Numbered from the stretch's first letter, positions 19,450-29,723 are shown. The stretch: DNA of 64,000 nt from Bin55 sp965205965 (GCA_965205965.1 CBDBHT010000007.1:1240001-1304000), one strand, 5' to 3'. Translations and numbers: made by a program. Notes: generated by a model not told the origin, from the sequence alone.

Positions 19450-22400
19450 TTATTCACCAAAACCGAAGTTATAGGCTACAGATGCGAAAATGGAACGCCC
19501 TAATAAGTTATAACCTGCACCGATCGGAGCATTGTTGAACGAAAATACTTCGCTACCGTCAACAAAGGGCGGCTCTTGGTCAAGCACATTACGTATACCG
19601 ACAGTCATACCCAACCGGTCATCTCTATAATTTAGCGAAAGCGAATGCAGAAAATAACGATCAATATGACCAATATCACGGCACAATACATCGGTTGGTG
19701 GACCTAGACAAGTATCCGCGGTCCCATTTATATCACTAAATTTATCAATACTACCCTCGTTTTCCGTAGACGCAAGGTATCTCGTCGTCCAAGACAATCG
19801 AAAATCATACATTGCAGCACTTATATTAAACCGATGCTTCCAGCGATGATATGCGGTCCTGCTAGTATAGTGTGTCCGTTGTGGCATATCTCCAGTATTA
19901 TTGACGGTATAACGCTCTATAAGCTTGTGAGAAACTATGTCAATTGCGACATTTACAGGCCTATCGAATATCGTCAAACTATCTCTGATGAATATATTGA
20001 TGTCTGCTCCACGCGTAAGCTCTTCATCTATATTAACAAAGTCAGATCTTATGACACTTATCAGGTTATCCGGATCACGAGTAATGTGGTCACAGTATCG
20101 GCTAGGTGGATGCCTCGTGTTGTAGCAATCGAACACGACATACGGTCCTGCTTCAATGATGGAATCTAGAACTTGGACCGTGTAGTAGTTAACCCCTACA
20201 GAAAAATCAAATGATTCGGTAAAGGGCTGCTCCCATACGAATCCGACAGTCGACGTTTCCGAGTATTCCTCACCTAAGTCCTCATTGCCCCCCTGCGAGA
20301 TTTCAACCGAATAGGTATTGAAGCCAGGGCTGAAAGGATTATAAGCGGTAGTTGGATCAATGCCACTGTTCAGGCAGTTCTCCAGAACATGCTCCTTTCG
20401 TTTATCCTGTTCTGGTAGGTAGTTAAGATTAAAATCCAACGCGTCCTCCGGTATCAAGCACGGATCATGCACCGATGTAAACCCTGTCTGCCCCTCCAGA
20501 AAGAGATTACGTAGATTCGGGGCGCGGTAAGAAGTACCGGTCGTCGCGCGAATTAGAAAATAAGATGCCGGCCGCCAACCCAGTTTCGCCGACCACGTAC
20601 CCTCAGTCCCATAAAACTCATCGTTTGTAAGTCGACCTGACAGGTTAAGCGTTACTTCTTCCGCCAACGTTTGACCACTTAGTATCGGAAACTCAAATTC
20701 TGTGAACGTTTCCGTTGTTGACTTCTTTCCAGTTGCACCACCATCGCTGAAAAAGCCCCAGAGGAGTCCCTCACGCGCCACCTTGCCCGGAATAGATTCT
20801 ATTTCATCGATTCGATGGTCCACACCGATGCCGGCGGCTACCCCTCCAGCAGGCAAATTGAAAAGAGTACCCGTCATATAATAGCTCATCAGTGTTTGGT
20901 AGATATCCGTGTCAAAGTTGCGATCATCCATTACGTAATCACGCTCTGCTTGAGTCGCGAAATCCCCAGATACCGTATCTTCTCCATACGGAAAAAGGCT
21001 TGCAGCAAACAAGTTGATTGGAACGCAACCAGCAGTAGCATCAGCATCAAGTTCTTCACCCAAATCGTTCTCACACGGGGTATTCGTACTAGAAAAAGCA
21101 CCTAAGGCATACTTAAGCCGATCTTCGCGAACGCCATACCTGTGAGATTCTCCAGTAGACGTAGTGTAAAGGACCGAAAACTCTGCGCTCCAGTCGAACA
21201 AGCTGCCGACGTCTAAAAACGGCAGGTCAGCCTGTACTCCCCCGACTATCCTAGTTTGAGATACCGTTACGTCCGTCATATTTCGGTCACCCTGGACGGA
21301 CACGATAGGTGTTGTAGCACGTGGCCCTATCACGTTCCAAAAGAGCGAAATGTCGCAGTAACCCGAAGCAGGGTCCCATATACCCGTTTGTCCGGTATCG
21401 CAACCTACGGCTTCAAGAGCCGCCTTTCTAAATGCAGGCCGGTTGATCCAATCGTCAAAAGCCAAGCCGCAATCAATACCACCTTCTGCATCCGGATTAC
21501 AGATATTGAAAGGGTTTAACGCAGGTACCGTTTCAAATAATTGACCTCCTCCCGAATTCAATAAGCTTGACCGCTCGGCCCAAACAATCTCAAAAAATGG
21601 TGTAAGATTATAGATTCCCTCCAAGGTATATTCACCGTAGGCCATGAAATTCTTTCGTTCTAGTTCCGGATATAGTGTTCTATGCCCTCGTCGTCCATTC
21701 AGGTCGTAATCTCGGAAGTGCTGGTCTGCCTTGCCATCCTCGTCCGCATCAGGAATAATGGGAGTGCCATCAAATACCCAATTCCAGTAAGGTCTAGAGT
21801 AGTTAGGCCATCCCCCGTTTGAAGTACCTTCGGTACGATAAATTGAAATTGATCTTCCAGTAGCATTGATGGGGACGGCAATGCGTGCCGCCAGTGATCC
21901 AATTCTGCATCCATCATCCAATACAGGCATCTTATACAGCACTTCCCACCATAGATCTTCAGTTCTCAAGTTGCCATTCTCATCAACTTCTGCATGGCGT
22001 GAGCACCCACCTGTCCAAGGTGCGGCATCAAACGTGACAGCTTCCTGTTTGTTCACTACACCAGCTAAACCAATGAATCCCCGGTCCCAGTTGCGCCCCC
22101 ACGTGATTGCCAAGGATCCATCAGATGTACCCGGATGGAGGGAGTGTGTAAGAAAGGTGTTTACCTCCCAACCATCAAAATCCTTTCGGAGAATCGCGTT
22201 GGCCACTCCAGCAATAGCATCCGAACCATATACCGACGATGCCCCGTCAAGCAACAGCTCATAACTTTGTACCAGCACTCCAGGAACCAAATTTAGATCA
22301 GGACTGCTAGGTGCCCCTTCGACTCCTGCAGGAGCGACGCGCCTCCCATTGATCAAGACGAGAGTCCGGTCAGAATTAAGGCCTCGCAGGCTGATCGTTG

Positions 22401-22809
22401 ATGCACCTGGCCCATTATCAAGTACGTAGCCGGTGAACGTCACGTCAATCTGCGTACCACTAGCCGCCGTAGACTCCTGAAGAATGTCTGCGGTATCAAT
22501 CAACCCAGCTTCGCGAGAGCCGTCCGCGTCAATGACCTGCAAAGGAGCAATACTGTCAAAAGTCGTACGCTTCAATCGCGACCCGGTTACGATGATCTCT
22601 TCTTCTATGTCTTCTCGAGTAGATATATCAACAGCGGAATCATCCACTTCATCCTCTTCAATAATGGTTGCCTCTTCTTCAATCTCGTCTTCGTCGTCCT
22701 GTGCTTCCTCTTGTGCAAAGGCAGTCACGGTAAACGGTAATAAAAGTGCGAATAAAAACGCTAAGAGACGATACTTGGAATCGCTCCAAAACGTACGTGT
22801 CGTATTCAT
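19450..22809 (-). CDS. TonB-dependent outer membrane receptor
   Basis: A 1119-residue receptor. I start it at the ATG at 22809, which has a GGAGAGGAAATT site directly upstream; a longer frame would begin before the site. A signal peptide is followed by a striking acidic stretch (EEAQDDEDEIEEEATIIEED), then the TonB-box-like EEIIVTGSRLKR. The plug domain contains GPGASTISLRGLNSDRTLVL, INGRRVAP and LLLDGASSVYGSDAIAGV. The C-terminal beta-barrel ends in an aromatic strand (FASVAYNFGFGE). It resembles large receptors for oligopeptides or glycans in marine Gammaproteobacteria. The S9 peptidase lies downstream and is probably in the same operon. Confidence 0.92.
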   Translation of the reverse strand: MNTTRTFWSDSKYRLLAFLFALLLPFTVTAFAQEEAQDDEDEIEEEATIIEEDEVDDSAVDISTREDIEEEIIVTGSRLKRTTFDSIAPLQVIDADGSREAGLIDTADILQESTAASGTQIDVTFTGYVLDNGPGASTISLRGLNSDRTLVLINGRRVAPAGVEGAPSSPDLNLVPGVLVQSYELLLDGASSVYGSDAIAGVANAILRKDFDGWEVNTFLTHSLHPGTSDGSLAITWGRNWDRGFIGLAGVVNKQEAVTFDAAPWTGGCSRHAEVDENGNLRTEDLWWEVLYKMPVLDDGCRIGSLAARIAVPINATGRSISIYRTEGTSNGGWPNYSRPYWNWVFDGTPIIPDADEDGKADQHFRDYDLNGRRGHRTLYPELERKNFMAYGEYTLEGIYNLTPFFEIVWAERSSLLNSGGGQLFETVPALNPFNICNPDAEGGIDCGLAFDDWINRPAFRKAALEAVGCDTGQTGIWDPASGYCDISLFWNVIGPRATTPIVSVQGDRNMTDVTVSQTRIVGGVQADLPFLDVGSLFDWSAEFSVLYTTSTGESHRYGVREDRLKYALGAFSSTNTPCENDLGEELDADATAGCVPINLFAASLFPYGEDTVSGDFATQAERDYVMDDRNFDTDIYQTLMSYYMTGTLFNLPAGGVAAGIGVDHRIDEIESIPGKVAREGLLWGFFSDGGATGKKSTTETFTEFEFPILSGQTLAEEVTLNLSGRLTNDEFYGTEGTWSAKLGWRPASYFLIRATTGTSYRAPNLRNLFLEGQTGFTSVHDPCLIPEDALDFNLNYLPEQDKRKEHVLENCLNSGIDPTTAYNPFSPGFNTYSVEISQGGNEDLGEEYSETSTVGFVWEQPFTESFDFSVGVNYYTVQVLDSIIEAGPYVVFDCYNTRHPPSRYCDHITRDPDNLISVIRSDFVNIDEELTRGADINIFIRDSLTIFDRPVNVAIDIVSHKLIERYTVNNTGDMPQRTHYTSRTAYHRWKHRFNISAAMYDFRLSWTTRYLASTENEGSIDKFSDINGTADTCLGPPTDVLCRDIGHIDRYFLHSLSLNYRDDRLGMTVGIRNVLDQEPPFVDGSEVFSFNNAPIGAGYNLLGRSIFASVAYNFGFGE

Positions 22810-22958
22810 AATTTCCTCTCCTAGGCGCAGATGCTGATAAAGGACACACAAAAACTAAGGAACAAGTACCGTCTTGTCCTTTCCGCTAAGCAAGCTGCAG
22901 TCTTAATGCCAAGTGTAGCATATCTATGCACAGGTTCGGATACTCCCTTCGCCGCATG

Positions 22959-23110
22959 GGGAGTGTCAGATTTTCCGTGTATGGCCTGTTCCAGTCAATC
23001 GGCTATCGTAGCGTTCAAAATGCCCTGTGTGACCGATGGAATAAGACATCTTCACGAAGTCCGCTGTCTACCTTCGTTGCATCTCATACACGGAAAATCT
23101 GACACTCTCC
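22959..23110. repeat. MITE family 2, complete copy
   Basis: A 152-base element with inverted ends: GGAGTGTCAGATTTTCCGTG on the left and, on the right, the complement of GGAGAGTGTCAGATTTTCCG. There is no gene inside. A second copy lies at about 57400-57509. It sits between the receptor gene and the end of the SUMF1 gene. Confidence 0.75.
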
Positions 23111-23234
23111 TCGCATGATGTTACAATTTCACTGGTTGGTAAGAAAAGATGCGGCTAAAATTGGCCCTGAAAATACAAATTGGAGTATCTCGGTTTAGCA
23201 TAAACGGGTGGAGTTGTGCTATGCACTAGAAATA

Positions 23235-24803
23235 TCAGTCATAAACGACACGGAAGCCAATCGTCTCGGCCCGATGCTCAATGGGAATTTTTCGCCCGAA
23301 CATAGTCCGTCCAGATTCCCCACGGGGCAACAGCCAATTCCCACCTTGTACCCACACGGCTAAACCTCCACGATCAACGGCAATTGAGCGGGTCCATTCC
23401 GATACATTGCCCGCCATGTCTCTAATTCCATCCGCAGTCGAATCGATGTCCCGACCTCCGCAGGGTTGGAGGCCTGATTTACCATTCTCAATATTTAGAT
23501 GCTCGTCCCCCCACGGATAGTTCCAGGCCTGAGAACCAGCGGATGCGCTCTGCCACTCTTCGACGCTGGGCAATCGTCCACCTGACCAACGAGCATACGC
23601 ATCCGCCGACCACCAATTGAGTCCAACAACAGGCAGCTCTGGTTCTTGCATCTGTCTTTCCCAATCAAGGGGAATGTAATCCTCTTCAGCCGGTTCCTGC
23701 TCGTTTCCATAGAGTCGTAAGCTAACAAGCGGGTCCTTCAAAAATCGTACATATTCGCCTCGCGACACCTCACAACGATGAACTTGAATACTACGGCTAC
23801 TTTGATCGATCGAAGCCAATTGCACGAAACGACTTCTCTGCGCGTAAGGAATTACAGTCGCCAAACGTGCAACACGAACATCCTCACGCAAACCTAAGGC
23901 GTAATCACCGCCTTCAACTCGAATTATCTTTGGACTCTTGTGCCGCCATAAAGTGGCAACTACGGGTACTTGATCGTAAACGCAACGAAAACCTAATTGA
24001 TGACTCCTTACGGAAGGCTCAATCTGCAACCACGCTGCGTTGAGCGCATACAACGAGCGATTCGCAAACTGGCTTACCGGAGCCCCATGTACAGCCGGCT
24101 TTAATCTGTCTCCCGTAGCTACGAACAAACCCATACTCCATTCCATCGCGTTGTTTGCGAGATCCTGGATCCCGTTCGGGGTTGCAGCGTTAGGCTCGCT
24201 CCCACAGCTTTGTGCGGCATTTCGATCAACATTTGCGTAAGGCCAAGGTGAATCAATAAACTCGTCGCCCCACGGATAGAGCCTACTTTCTCTGCCGCTC
24301 GCCATTGCCTCTACTTCTTCGGCCCATGGCAGGCGACCTCCAACCGCACGGCAATACATTTGCGCTCCATTGAAATTCACGCCGCTTGCGGGGGACTGCA
24401 TACGGCCCGTTATCTTGTGTCCGCTGGACGTTGAACGTAAGTCAGATACCCACTTGCCATTCGCTTCAACGGATGTTGACTTGTACCATTCAGCAAAACT
24501 CTCAAAATCGATTTGGCGAACTTCGCAGATGTCCACGAAAAAAGGCTTGATATTCGCGACAAAAGTTTCCTTTGCCAAGCGCAACCTTAACTCTTCCCCG
24601 AACGACCCGTTCTGCACGGCTTGAATCACTGCTTCATCAACGATACGCGCCGCCTCGCTTTGAGTCGGGGCAAACCCAAGCGATATCTCTACCACGTCGG
24701 AACTTCTGCCACCGTAGCTGATCCAAGTCAGCACCACGCCGAAGCCGATCGTGACAGCCAAGACTATGACTGGCCAGTGTACTCTTGCAGTAGAACTAGT
24801 CAC
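23235..24803 (-). CDS. Membrane-anchored protein with two SUMF1/FGE-type domains
   Basis: A 522-residue protein. I start it at the GTG at 24803, which overlaps the stop of the preceding gene by 8 bases; an upstream ATG would lie inside that gene. An N-terminal membrane segment (WPVIVLAVTIGFGVVLTWI) is followed by two formylglycine-generating-enzyme-like domains. The first shows GVNFNGAQMYCRAVGGRLPW, LYPWGDEF, GIQDLANNAMEWSMG and LGFRCVYD; the second shows VVGLNWWSADAYARWSGGRLP, NYPWGDEH, GIRDMAGNVSEWTRS and IGFRVVYD. The second C-terminal part has no cysteine where catalytic FGE would have one, so these are probably binding or structural domains. It is the last gene of a four-gene operon with a MotA/TolQ-type channel. 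Confidence 0.85.
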   Translation of the reverse strand: MTSSTARVHWPVIVLAVTIGFGVVLTWISYGGRSSDVVEISLGFAPTQSEAARIVDEAVIQAVQNGSFGEELRLRLAKETFVANIKPFFVDICEVRQIDFESFAEWYKSTSVEANGKWVSDLRSTSSGHKITGRMQSPASGVNFNGAQMYCRAVGGRLPWAEEVEAMASGRESRLYPWGDEFIDSPWPYANVDRNAAQSCGSEPNAATPNGIQDLANNAMEWSMGLFVATGDRLKPAVHGAPVSQFANRSLYALNAAWLQIEPSVRSHQLGFRCVYDQVPVVATLWRHKSPKIIRVEGGDYALGLREDVRVARLATVIPYAQRSRFVQLASIDQSSRSIQVHRCEVSRGEYVRFLKDPLVSLRLYGNEQEPAEEDYIPLDWERQMQEPELPVVGLNWWSADAYARWSGGRLPSVEEWQSASAGSQAWNYPWGDEHLNIENGKSGLQPCGGRDIDSTADGIRDMAGNVSEWTRSIAVDRGGLAVWVQGGNWLLPRGESGRTMFGRKIPIEHRAETIGFRVVYD

Positions 24804-26511
24804 GTACGCGTGGTCGCCAGAGAAGCAGAAGAGCAAGTACTGCCAGCGACAATCCCACATAAAAAACAACTAGCCAAGTCTTCACGCTGAAAAGCCCTAT
24901 CTCACGGTAGCTCACAAGATCTCGGGGGCCTACGCGAACCCGGTTGCCGTCTCCTAAGATCGACAATCGACCATCCTCTTCAATCGATGCATGTACGAAA
25001 CCTACAACGAAGTCGTCAATCTGAGATGAAACGTACGCAACGGCGCGCCACCGGGGCAGATGAGGTGTTTTTTGTTCCGGAGGCATGAGTATTACTGATC
25101 CTTGCTCCAAGGCGATACTAAGGCCACGCCAGATTCCAGGAAACGCGTTTAACGTAAATTGTGGTTTCGCAACGTCCGGTAACATTGAGTACTGGCCTGC
25201 CTCTTGCGAAGCCATGTGCGTACTCACTCTTGCCTCAGCCTCCAAAAGTAACCGATTGGGCATGATTGCGAGTATGGGAACTTCACTATCTATTAAGCCA
25301 GTGACAAAAATCTCCAGTGGTTCTCTGGCCGACCGAGAAGAACCCAACGCGGTTCGAATGTTGAAAGTTAAATCTTCAACGAGTAATTTCTGCTGCTCGG
25401 TAAGGTCTTCTGGATTTTCAGCATGGCGCATTAGTCTCGACATAAATCCCTTCAGCAACTCGGTGGGTGGTCGCTGCTCGTCGATGGAAAGCTGAAGTTC
25501 CGATACGTAGATCATCAATGCTGCAAACAATCTTTCGATATTGGGCGGTGCCGGCGAATTTATGCTGAAAGGCGTTTGAGAGCTGGGGTCCGCAAGTCGT
25601 ATTCGTACTGAACTATCGTTTGCGAAATTCATTCCATCTCCCCCGTTACTTCCACTGGCTCTGGAACGGACATCGGGGAAATTATTCAAAAAACTACTAT
25701 CGCGTTGAGCTCCCGATTGCGATCCCGCACCCGTTCGACTCGGTCCGAGCAGTACACCATCAGGAACATTTGCCGTGATGGATGTACCTCTCCCTTTAGT
25801 ATCTCCCATTGAGGCCCCGTTCCCATCTTCCAGCTCAGATCGTCCAGGAGTCCCCTTTGTGTCCGACTCACCGACGTCATCTCCCCCAAGTAAATTTCCA
25901 ATATCCCTAACCGTAGTCTGCCTGCCCGATGAGATCGCGCAATGCTCCGCACTGACACCGGCGGGACAATTGATCAAATCACCGAGCCCATGGCTACCTC
26001 CGACAAAGTGCCAGTGTATAACGTCAACGCCATGCTCCCTGAAAATAGACATCAGCAGGTAAAAAGTTCCAACATCGTAAAAATCCATCCGCATTGCTTG
26101 CTGCTGAACAGGACTCATTTCCATGAGAAAATCATCCAAGGTATTTGATGATGTCAAGAGCTCCGAGCGCGACCAAATAGTTCCGGAATACGGGTCCCGT
26201 ACCGCGTCTCGGTGAATCTCCAAGATAGGAAGAAGCATCGGGTCCCAAACGGAATCGATAGCTGAATTCTCGTAATCGTGCAGTACTGCCGGAGGACTGG
26301 CGGCTAAACGATTGAGAACCAGCGACGTGCTGAACTCGCGCGCCATGACCGTTGCAACTTCTTGAACCTGCTCCTGATACTGTTTTTCCTGTTCGGAGCG
26401 TACGGTAATACTGATCGCGATGACAATAATCAAGACGGCAACGCCGTTAGCAAGAATATCAACCAGAGCAATGCCAGCAAAGTTAGGTATCCGATGCGAC
26501 GCAGCAATCAT
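24796..26511 (-). CDS. TolR/ExbD-like anchored protein with C-terminal membrane segment
   Basis: A 571-residue protein of unknown family. Its N-terminus has one membrane helix (about residues 12-36) with an Asp at its start, GIALVDILANGVAVLIIV, like the proton-accepting Asp of ExbD, TolR and MotB. A helical region follows, then a Gly/Ser/Asp-rich low-complexity linker (about 205-300), a second folded part, and a C-terminal membrane helix (VVFYVGLSLAVLALLLLW, about 545-565) ending in arginines. Its start overlaps the preceding stop by 4 bases (ATGA). The position next to a MotA/TolQ-like gene suggests that it forms part of an ion-driven stator. The cargo or effector is not known. Confidence 0.6.
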   Translation of the reverse strand: MIAASHRIPNFAGIALVDILANGVAVLIIVIAISITVRSEQEKQYQEQVQEVATVMAREFSTSLVLNRLAASPPAVLHDYENSAIDSVWDPMLLPILEIHRDAVRDPYSGTIWSRSELLTSSNTLDDFLMEMSPVQQQAMRMDFYDVGTFYLLMSIFREHGVDVIHWHFVGGSHGLGDLINCPAGVSAEHCAISSGRQTTVRDIGNLLGGDDVGESDTKGTPGRSELEDGNGASMGDTKGRGTSITANVPDGVLLGPSRTGAGSQSGAQRDSSFLNNFPDVRSRASGSNGGDGMNFANDSSVRIRLADPSSQTPFSINSPAPPNIERLFAALMIYVSELQLSIDEQRPPTELLKGFMSRLMRHAENPEDLTEQQKLLVEDLTFNIRTALGSSRSAREPLEIFVTGLIDSEVPILAIMPNRLLLEAEARVSTHMASQEAGQYSMLPDVAKPQFTLNAFPGIWRGLSIALEQGSVILMPPEQKTPHLPRWRAVAYVSSQIDDFVVGFVHASIEEDGRLSILGDGNRVRVGPRDLVSYREIGLFSVKTWLVVFYVGLSLAVLALLLLWRPRVRD

Positions 26512-27053
26512 TGGGGTGCCTGTTCTACGTAATTTTCGATATAGCTCGGAATGTCATCGAGCGTGACTGATTTCAAAAATTCACTGTCAGCAATAACCCA
26601 GCCAATTTGAATGGATTTGTCCGGCCACATTCTACGAAGGCAGTTGCGTGCCTCTGCCATAGTCGGAACGCTACCGTCAAGAACGATGAAGAGCAATTGC
26701 TCGTTGTTGCCTTGGTAAACCCGCTGCGCGTATTGCCTGTACGCACCGCCTACTCTGCAAATTTCATCTCGGGCGATCCCCTCGTTGGTTTCCACTACTC
26801 GTAATGCGCCCGGAAATACGATCACAACGTATCCCGCTCCGCCATCCACGCGTTCGATGCGATACAACCCATCCTCCTCACCGCGTTCCAAACGTTCGCG
26901 GATCGACTCTTCGGACAACACGTTCACAATGATCAAGAACACGAGCATTAGTGCAAACATCCCGCCGAAAACGGCCATCATCGGCACACTGTTTTCTTCC
27001 TGGGTTGCGTTTCGCGAGGCGACAGAGGAGGTCGCTCGGACGTCAGCTTTCAC
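26508..27053 (-). CDS. Small single-pass membrane protein, TolR/MotB-like position
   Basis: A 181-residue protein with a cytoplasmic N-terminus of about 22 residues, one membrane helix (VPMMAVFGGMFALMLVFLII, about 23-45), and a 130-residue periplasmic domain. The organisation matches ExbD or truncated MotB, but the helix has no Asp, unlike its downstream partner. The soluble part (YRIERVDGGAGYVVIVFPG, LLFIVLDGSVPTMAEARNCL) has a fold pattern that I do not recognise. It starts at GTG and overlaps the end of the channel gene by 11 bases, so translation is coupled. Confidence 0.6.
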   Translation of the reverse strand: MKADVRATSSVASRNATQEENSVPMMAVFGGMFALMLVFLIIVNVLSEESIRERLERGEEDGLYRIERVDGGAGYVVIVFPGALRVVETNEGIARDEICRVGGAYRQYAQRVYQGNNEQLLFIVLDGSVPTMAEARNCLRRMWPDKSIQIGWVIADSEFLKSVTLDDIPSYIENYVEQAPQ

Positions 27054-28077
27054 TTGAGTGGTCGCGAATACGCCATTCCAATGCAGTCAAAACCCGTTCC
27101 TCACTGCGTTGTACCAGTGACTGTACAAGCGTCAAAACCACACTTAGCGAAAGTGCGATTAAAGTGGTGTCGAACGCAATGCCCATGGGCGCGATGGCCG
27201 TTCCCAGTTCGCCGGATAATCCAGACAAACCTGACTCTGAAGCGATCAAACGCCGAATGCCATCCGCAGCCAGTGAGATTCCAAGTACTGTACCAATAAA
27301 TCCAAGCACCGGTACAACCCACGTAATGTAGCGAGGTATAAGAAATGATTCTTCGTGCCGTCGCCAAAGGAAAGCCAAACGCTCCTCGTGCGGTTCTGAC
27401 TTTTGCATCAAATCTAAAATCCGAGCACTTATGGAGTACTCAGATCCAACGTCTTCCAAGTCGCTATTGAGTGAACGTTGCATACTTCGAACGTTCCACC
27501 ACTTACTCAACAATAGCAAAAGTCCCCAGAAGAAAAGCAAGATTGTGATGGGCGGGATAATGCCCCGATCCAAGAACCGCCTCGTAACGGAGGTACTATC
27601 TTCAACCACTTGACCAAGCCATTCCAGTGCAAGTAGTGACGCTGCACAAAGAATTACTGCAGCCACGAAAGCGATTAAAAGACTGGGCCCTCCGATGTAC
27701 GTCGCAATAGCTTCCATGGGATCGTCCGCACGGTTGCCATATGCTTCCAGCCAAAGTCTCGCCGCGTACAAAGCTCCCGCAAATACGAAGATCGGCACCA
27801 TCGGCTTGGTCCAAGCACCGCTGGAGCCCGAATTTATAATGTCCCATGCTGGTACGCAGAAACCAAAAGCGACCGCAACAAGACCAGCGATCCCGCAGAT
27901 GCTGAGACAATTCCGCTGCGCGTCGTCGCTTTGCAAACCATATCGCGCACCTGCAAATGCTATAGCGATTATCACCACGACCGCAAATGCGATCCAAAGC
28001 GACAGCTCAAATAGAGCTACTAGATTGAAAGTAATCAAAACCAGTAGCAGGAAATAAAGAACGGCGGCTAGTCGCAA
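27043..28077 (-). CDS. MotA/TolQ/ExbB-type proton channel protein
   Basis: A 344-residue integral membrane protein with about eight hydrophobic segments (near residues 5-22, 26-45, 57-78, 93-110, 131-153, 173-192, 250-272, 294-322). The last two give the family core: YITWVVPVLGFIGTVLGISL, then APMGIAFDTTLIALSLSVVL, with the pore threonines of MotA/TolQ proteins. A large cytoplasmic loop (195-248) precedes them. Extra N-terminal helices make it longer than ExbB or TolQ (about 230). The start is a TTG with a clear GAGGAG site. It heads the four-gene operon with two TolR-like proteins and a SUMF1 protein. Confidence 0.85.
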   Translation of the reverse strand: MRLAAVLYFLLLVLITFNLVALFELSLWIAFAVVVIIAIAFAGARYGLQSDDAQRNCLSICGIAGLVAVAFGFCVPAWDIINSGSSGAWTKPMVPIFVFAGALYAARLWLEAYGNRADDPMEAIATYIGGPSLLIAFVAAVILCAASLLALEWLGQVVEDSTSVTRRFLDRGIIPPITILLFFWGLLLLLSKWWNVRSMQRSLNSDLEDVGSEYSISARILDLMQKSEPHEERLAFLWRRHEESFLIPRYITWVVPVLGFIGTVLGISLAADGIRRLIASESGLSGLSGELGTAIAPMGIAFDTTLIALSLSVVLTLVQSLVQRSEERVLTALEWRIRDHSSES

Positions 28078-29723
28078 AGAAACTCCTCGTCTATCATCAA
28101 ATGTTATGAATTACGCGTGCCTGAATTCTGGATCGTCCTGCAACAGTTTCCCATCCCGCACTAACGATTATGTATTCATTCACTTTCGCAGTATGACCTA
28201 CCGCTAAACCAATTGTTCGCACGTAGTGACTTTGTTTCCCTAACGCGTTGGAAGCATCAAACGAATTCCAGCACACCGCACTCGTTTATTTTCTTTCATT
28301 GAAACGGTAATAGCCATAAGTGTGCAACAAAATTTCGATAAAGGACATGGTGATGGCTTTGAGTTCTCGCAATCGTCCCCTTACACATACCGTCAAGCGG
28401 TTTGATGTCCATCAAGTAAAGGGAAGAGGGTAATGCTTTGGGGATGGATTACCACCATATTGGTATTTTCTCCCATCGGTCGGTTGCGAATTGACCACGA
28501 CTGGTCCAGTAATTCCCGGTGATTCGAGCGAAAATTATCAACGGAATCAATTTCGAGCGAGGCACTCGTTGCTATAACTGGGGAATATTTTAGTCCAAGA
28601 CAACTATACGAAAGAATTTACGATATTGTGAACCAAGTTTAGGAAGATTACCTATGAACTACTACACGAAGAGAGAAAACCGTGATTTTCCATGATGGAA
28701 CATTTGTCTTCGGCAGTGCAGTCAACGTAAATACAACAGAGAATTCTTGGCTTGTCAATAAATACGTAGCACCAGCAAATGCTAACTATCACCTGAACTA
28801 ATGATTTTTCACACATCCGGTGCTTACCGAAGAATCCGAAACCAACAACAGCATAAGGCAATCCAGTGATCCTCAGTCAACTCGCCACTGTCGATTGGCT
28901 TCAAATAACATTATCGTTTTCAGCAGTAACTCTAACAGGAACACTGTTTTTGTCCCGGCGAACCCGCAGGAGTTTCTACGAACGCTTGCTACTTCCGCTC
29001 AAGGGACTACCTCAAAAGTCAGACAGTTTGCGTCGCAGAAAATTTTTAGAATATTTTTAGGATGATCAATTCGTCATGGACTAGGAATAGAAATTACATA
29101 CTTCATAAACGCCTATATTAGGAAAATCTTCCTATGGGAGAGTGCTTCCGCATTGCTATAGTGCAGACTGGTGAGTGTTTCGCACGGTGCCTGCTATCGA
29201 ATATTCTGATTACAAAGTCGTTTCAGCCGTAGCGAAAGTTCTTATACGGAAGGCAACCGAACATCCGTACTCAAGACCCCGCGTAATTTTGTACGCTGGC
29301 AACTTATGGAAAAACTAACAGTAGCAAGTGTGCGTATCTTACTTATAAAGCCTCTTACATACGATGGGCGTTATCGGCCAAAATACATCTGATTGTCAAA
29401 CGCAGTAGAGTAGCCCTGTCGACGTCACCGTTGGCTCTAGTACCGGTGGAAATTACTACGGCTAATTTGAAAGCATGAAGGTTTCTATAAATCTATGACA
29501 CGCCGACACGCTGGAATTTGCACGACTAATTCGGGCCAGGCTGACAAGCTTATTGCTAAGCCGTATTAAATTACACCAAGGACTGGAAGCTCGAATAGCC
29601 AAGCATGGAAGTGATTTGAATTGAGCTACGAGTCTTACGACAAACCCGAAACTCAATTAGGAGTCACTAGCAAGCGCGTCTAGACATATTGGTGTATCAA
29701 CGTTCTTTTTAAAAATTCAAGCG
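28078..29723. other. Long region without a supported gene
   Basis: About 1.6 kb between the channel gene and the DUF4258 gene. Apart from a family 3 MITE (29024-29169), I find no reading frame with start site, length and composition that I trust. The promoter of the membrane operon must lie at its left end. It may hold very old pseudogenes. Confidence 0.5.
29024..29169. repeat. MITE family 3, copy a
   Basis: A 146-base element beginning AGTTTGCGTCGCAGAAAATT and ending CTATAGTGCAGACT. It aligns along its full length with copies at 35904-36048 and 53678-53822, including the internal TTTTTAGGATG and TTTCCTA motifs. It is the most diverged copy at its left end. Confidence 0.7.

Noticed and set aside
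28820..29065. Short plus-strand frames upstream of the kinase region
   Set aside because: Poor start sites, biased composition and overlap with a MITE end; no similarity to any family.
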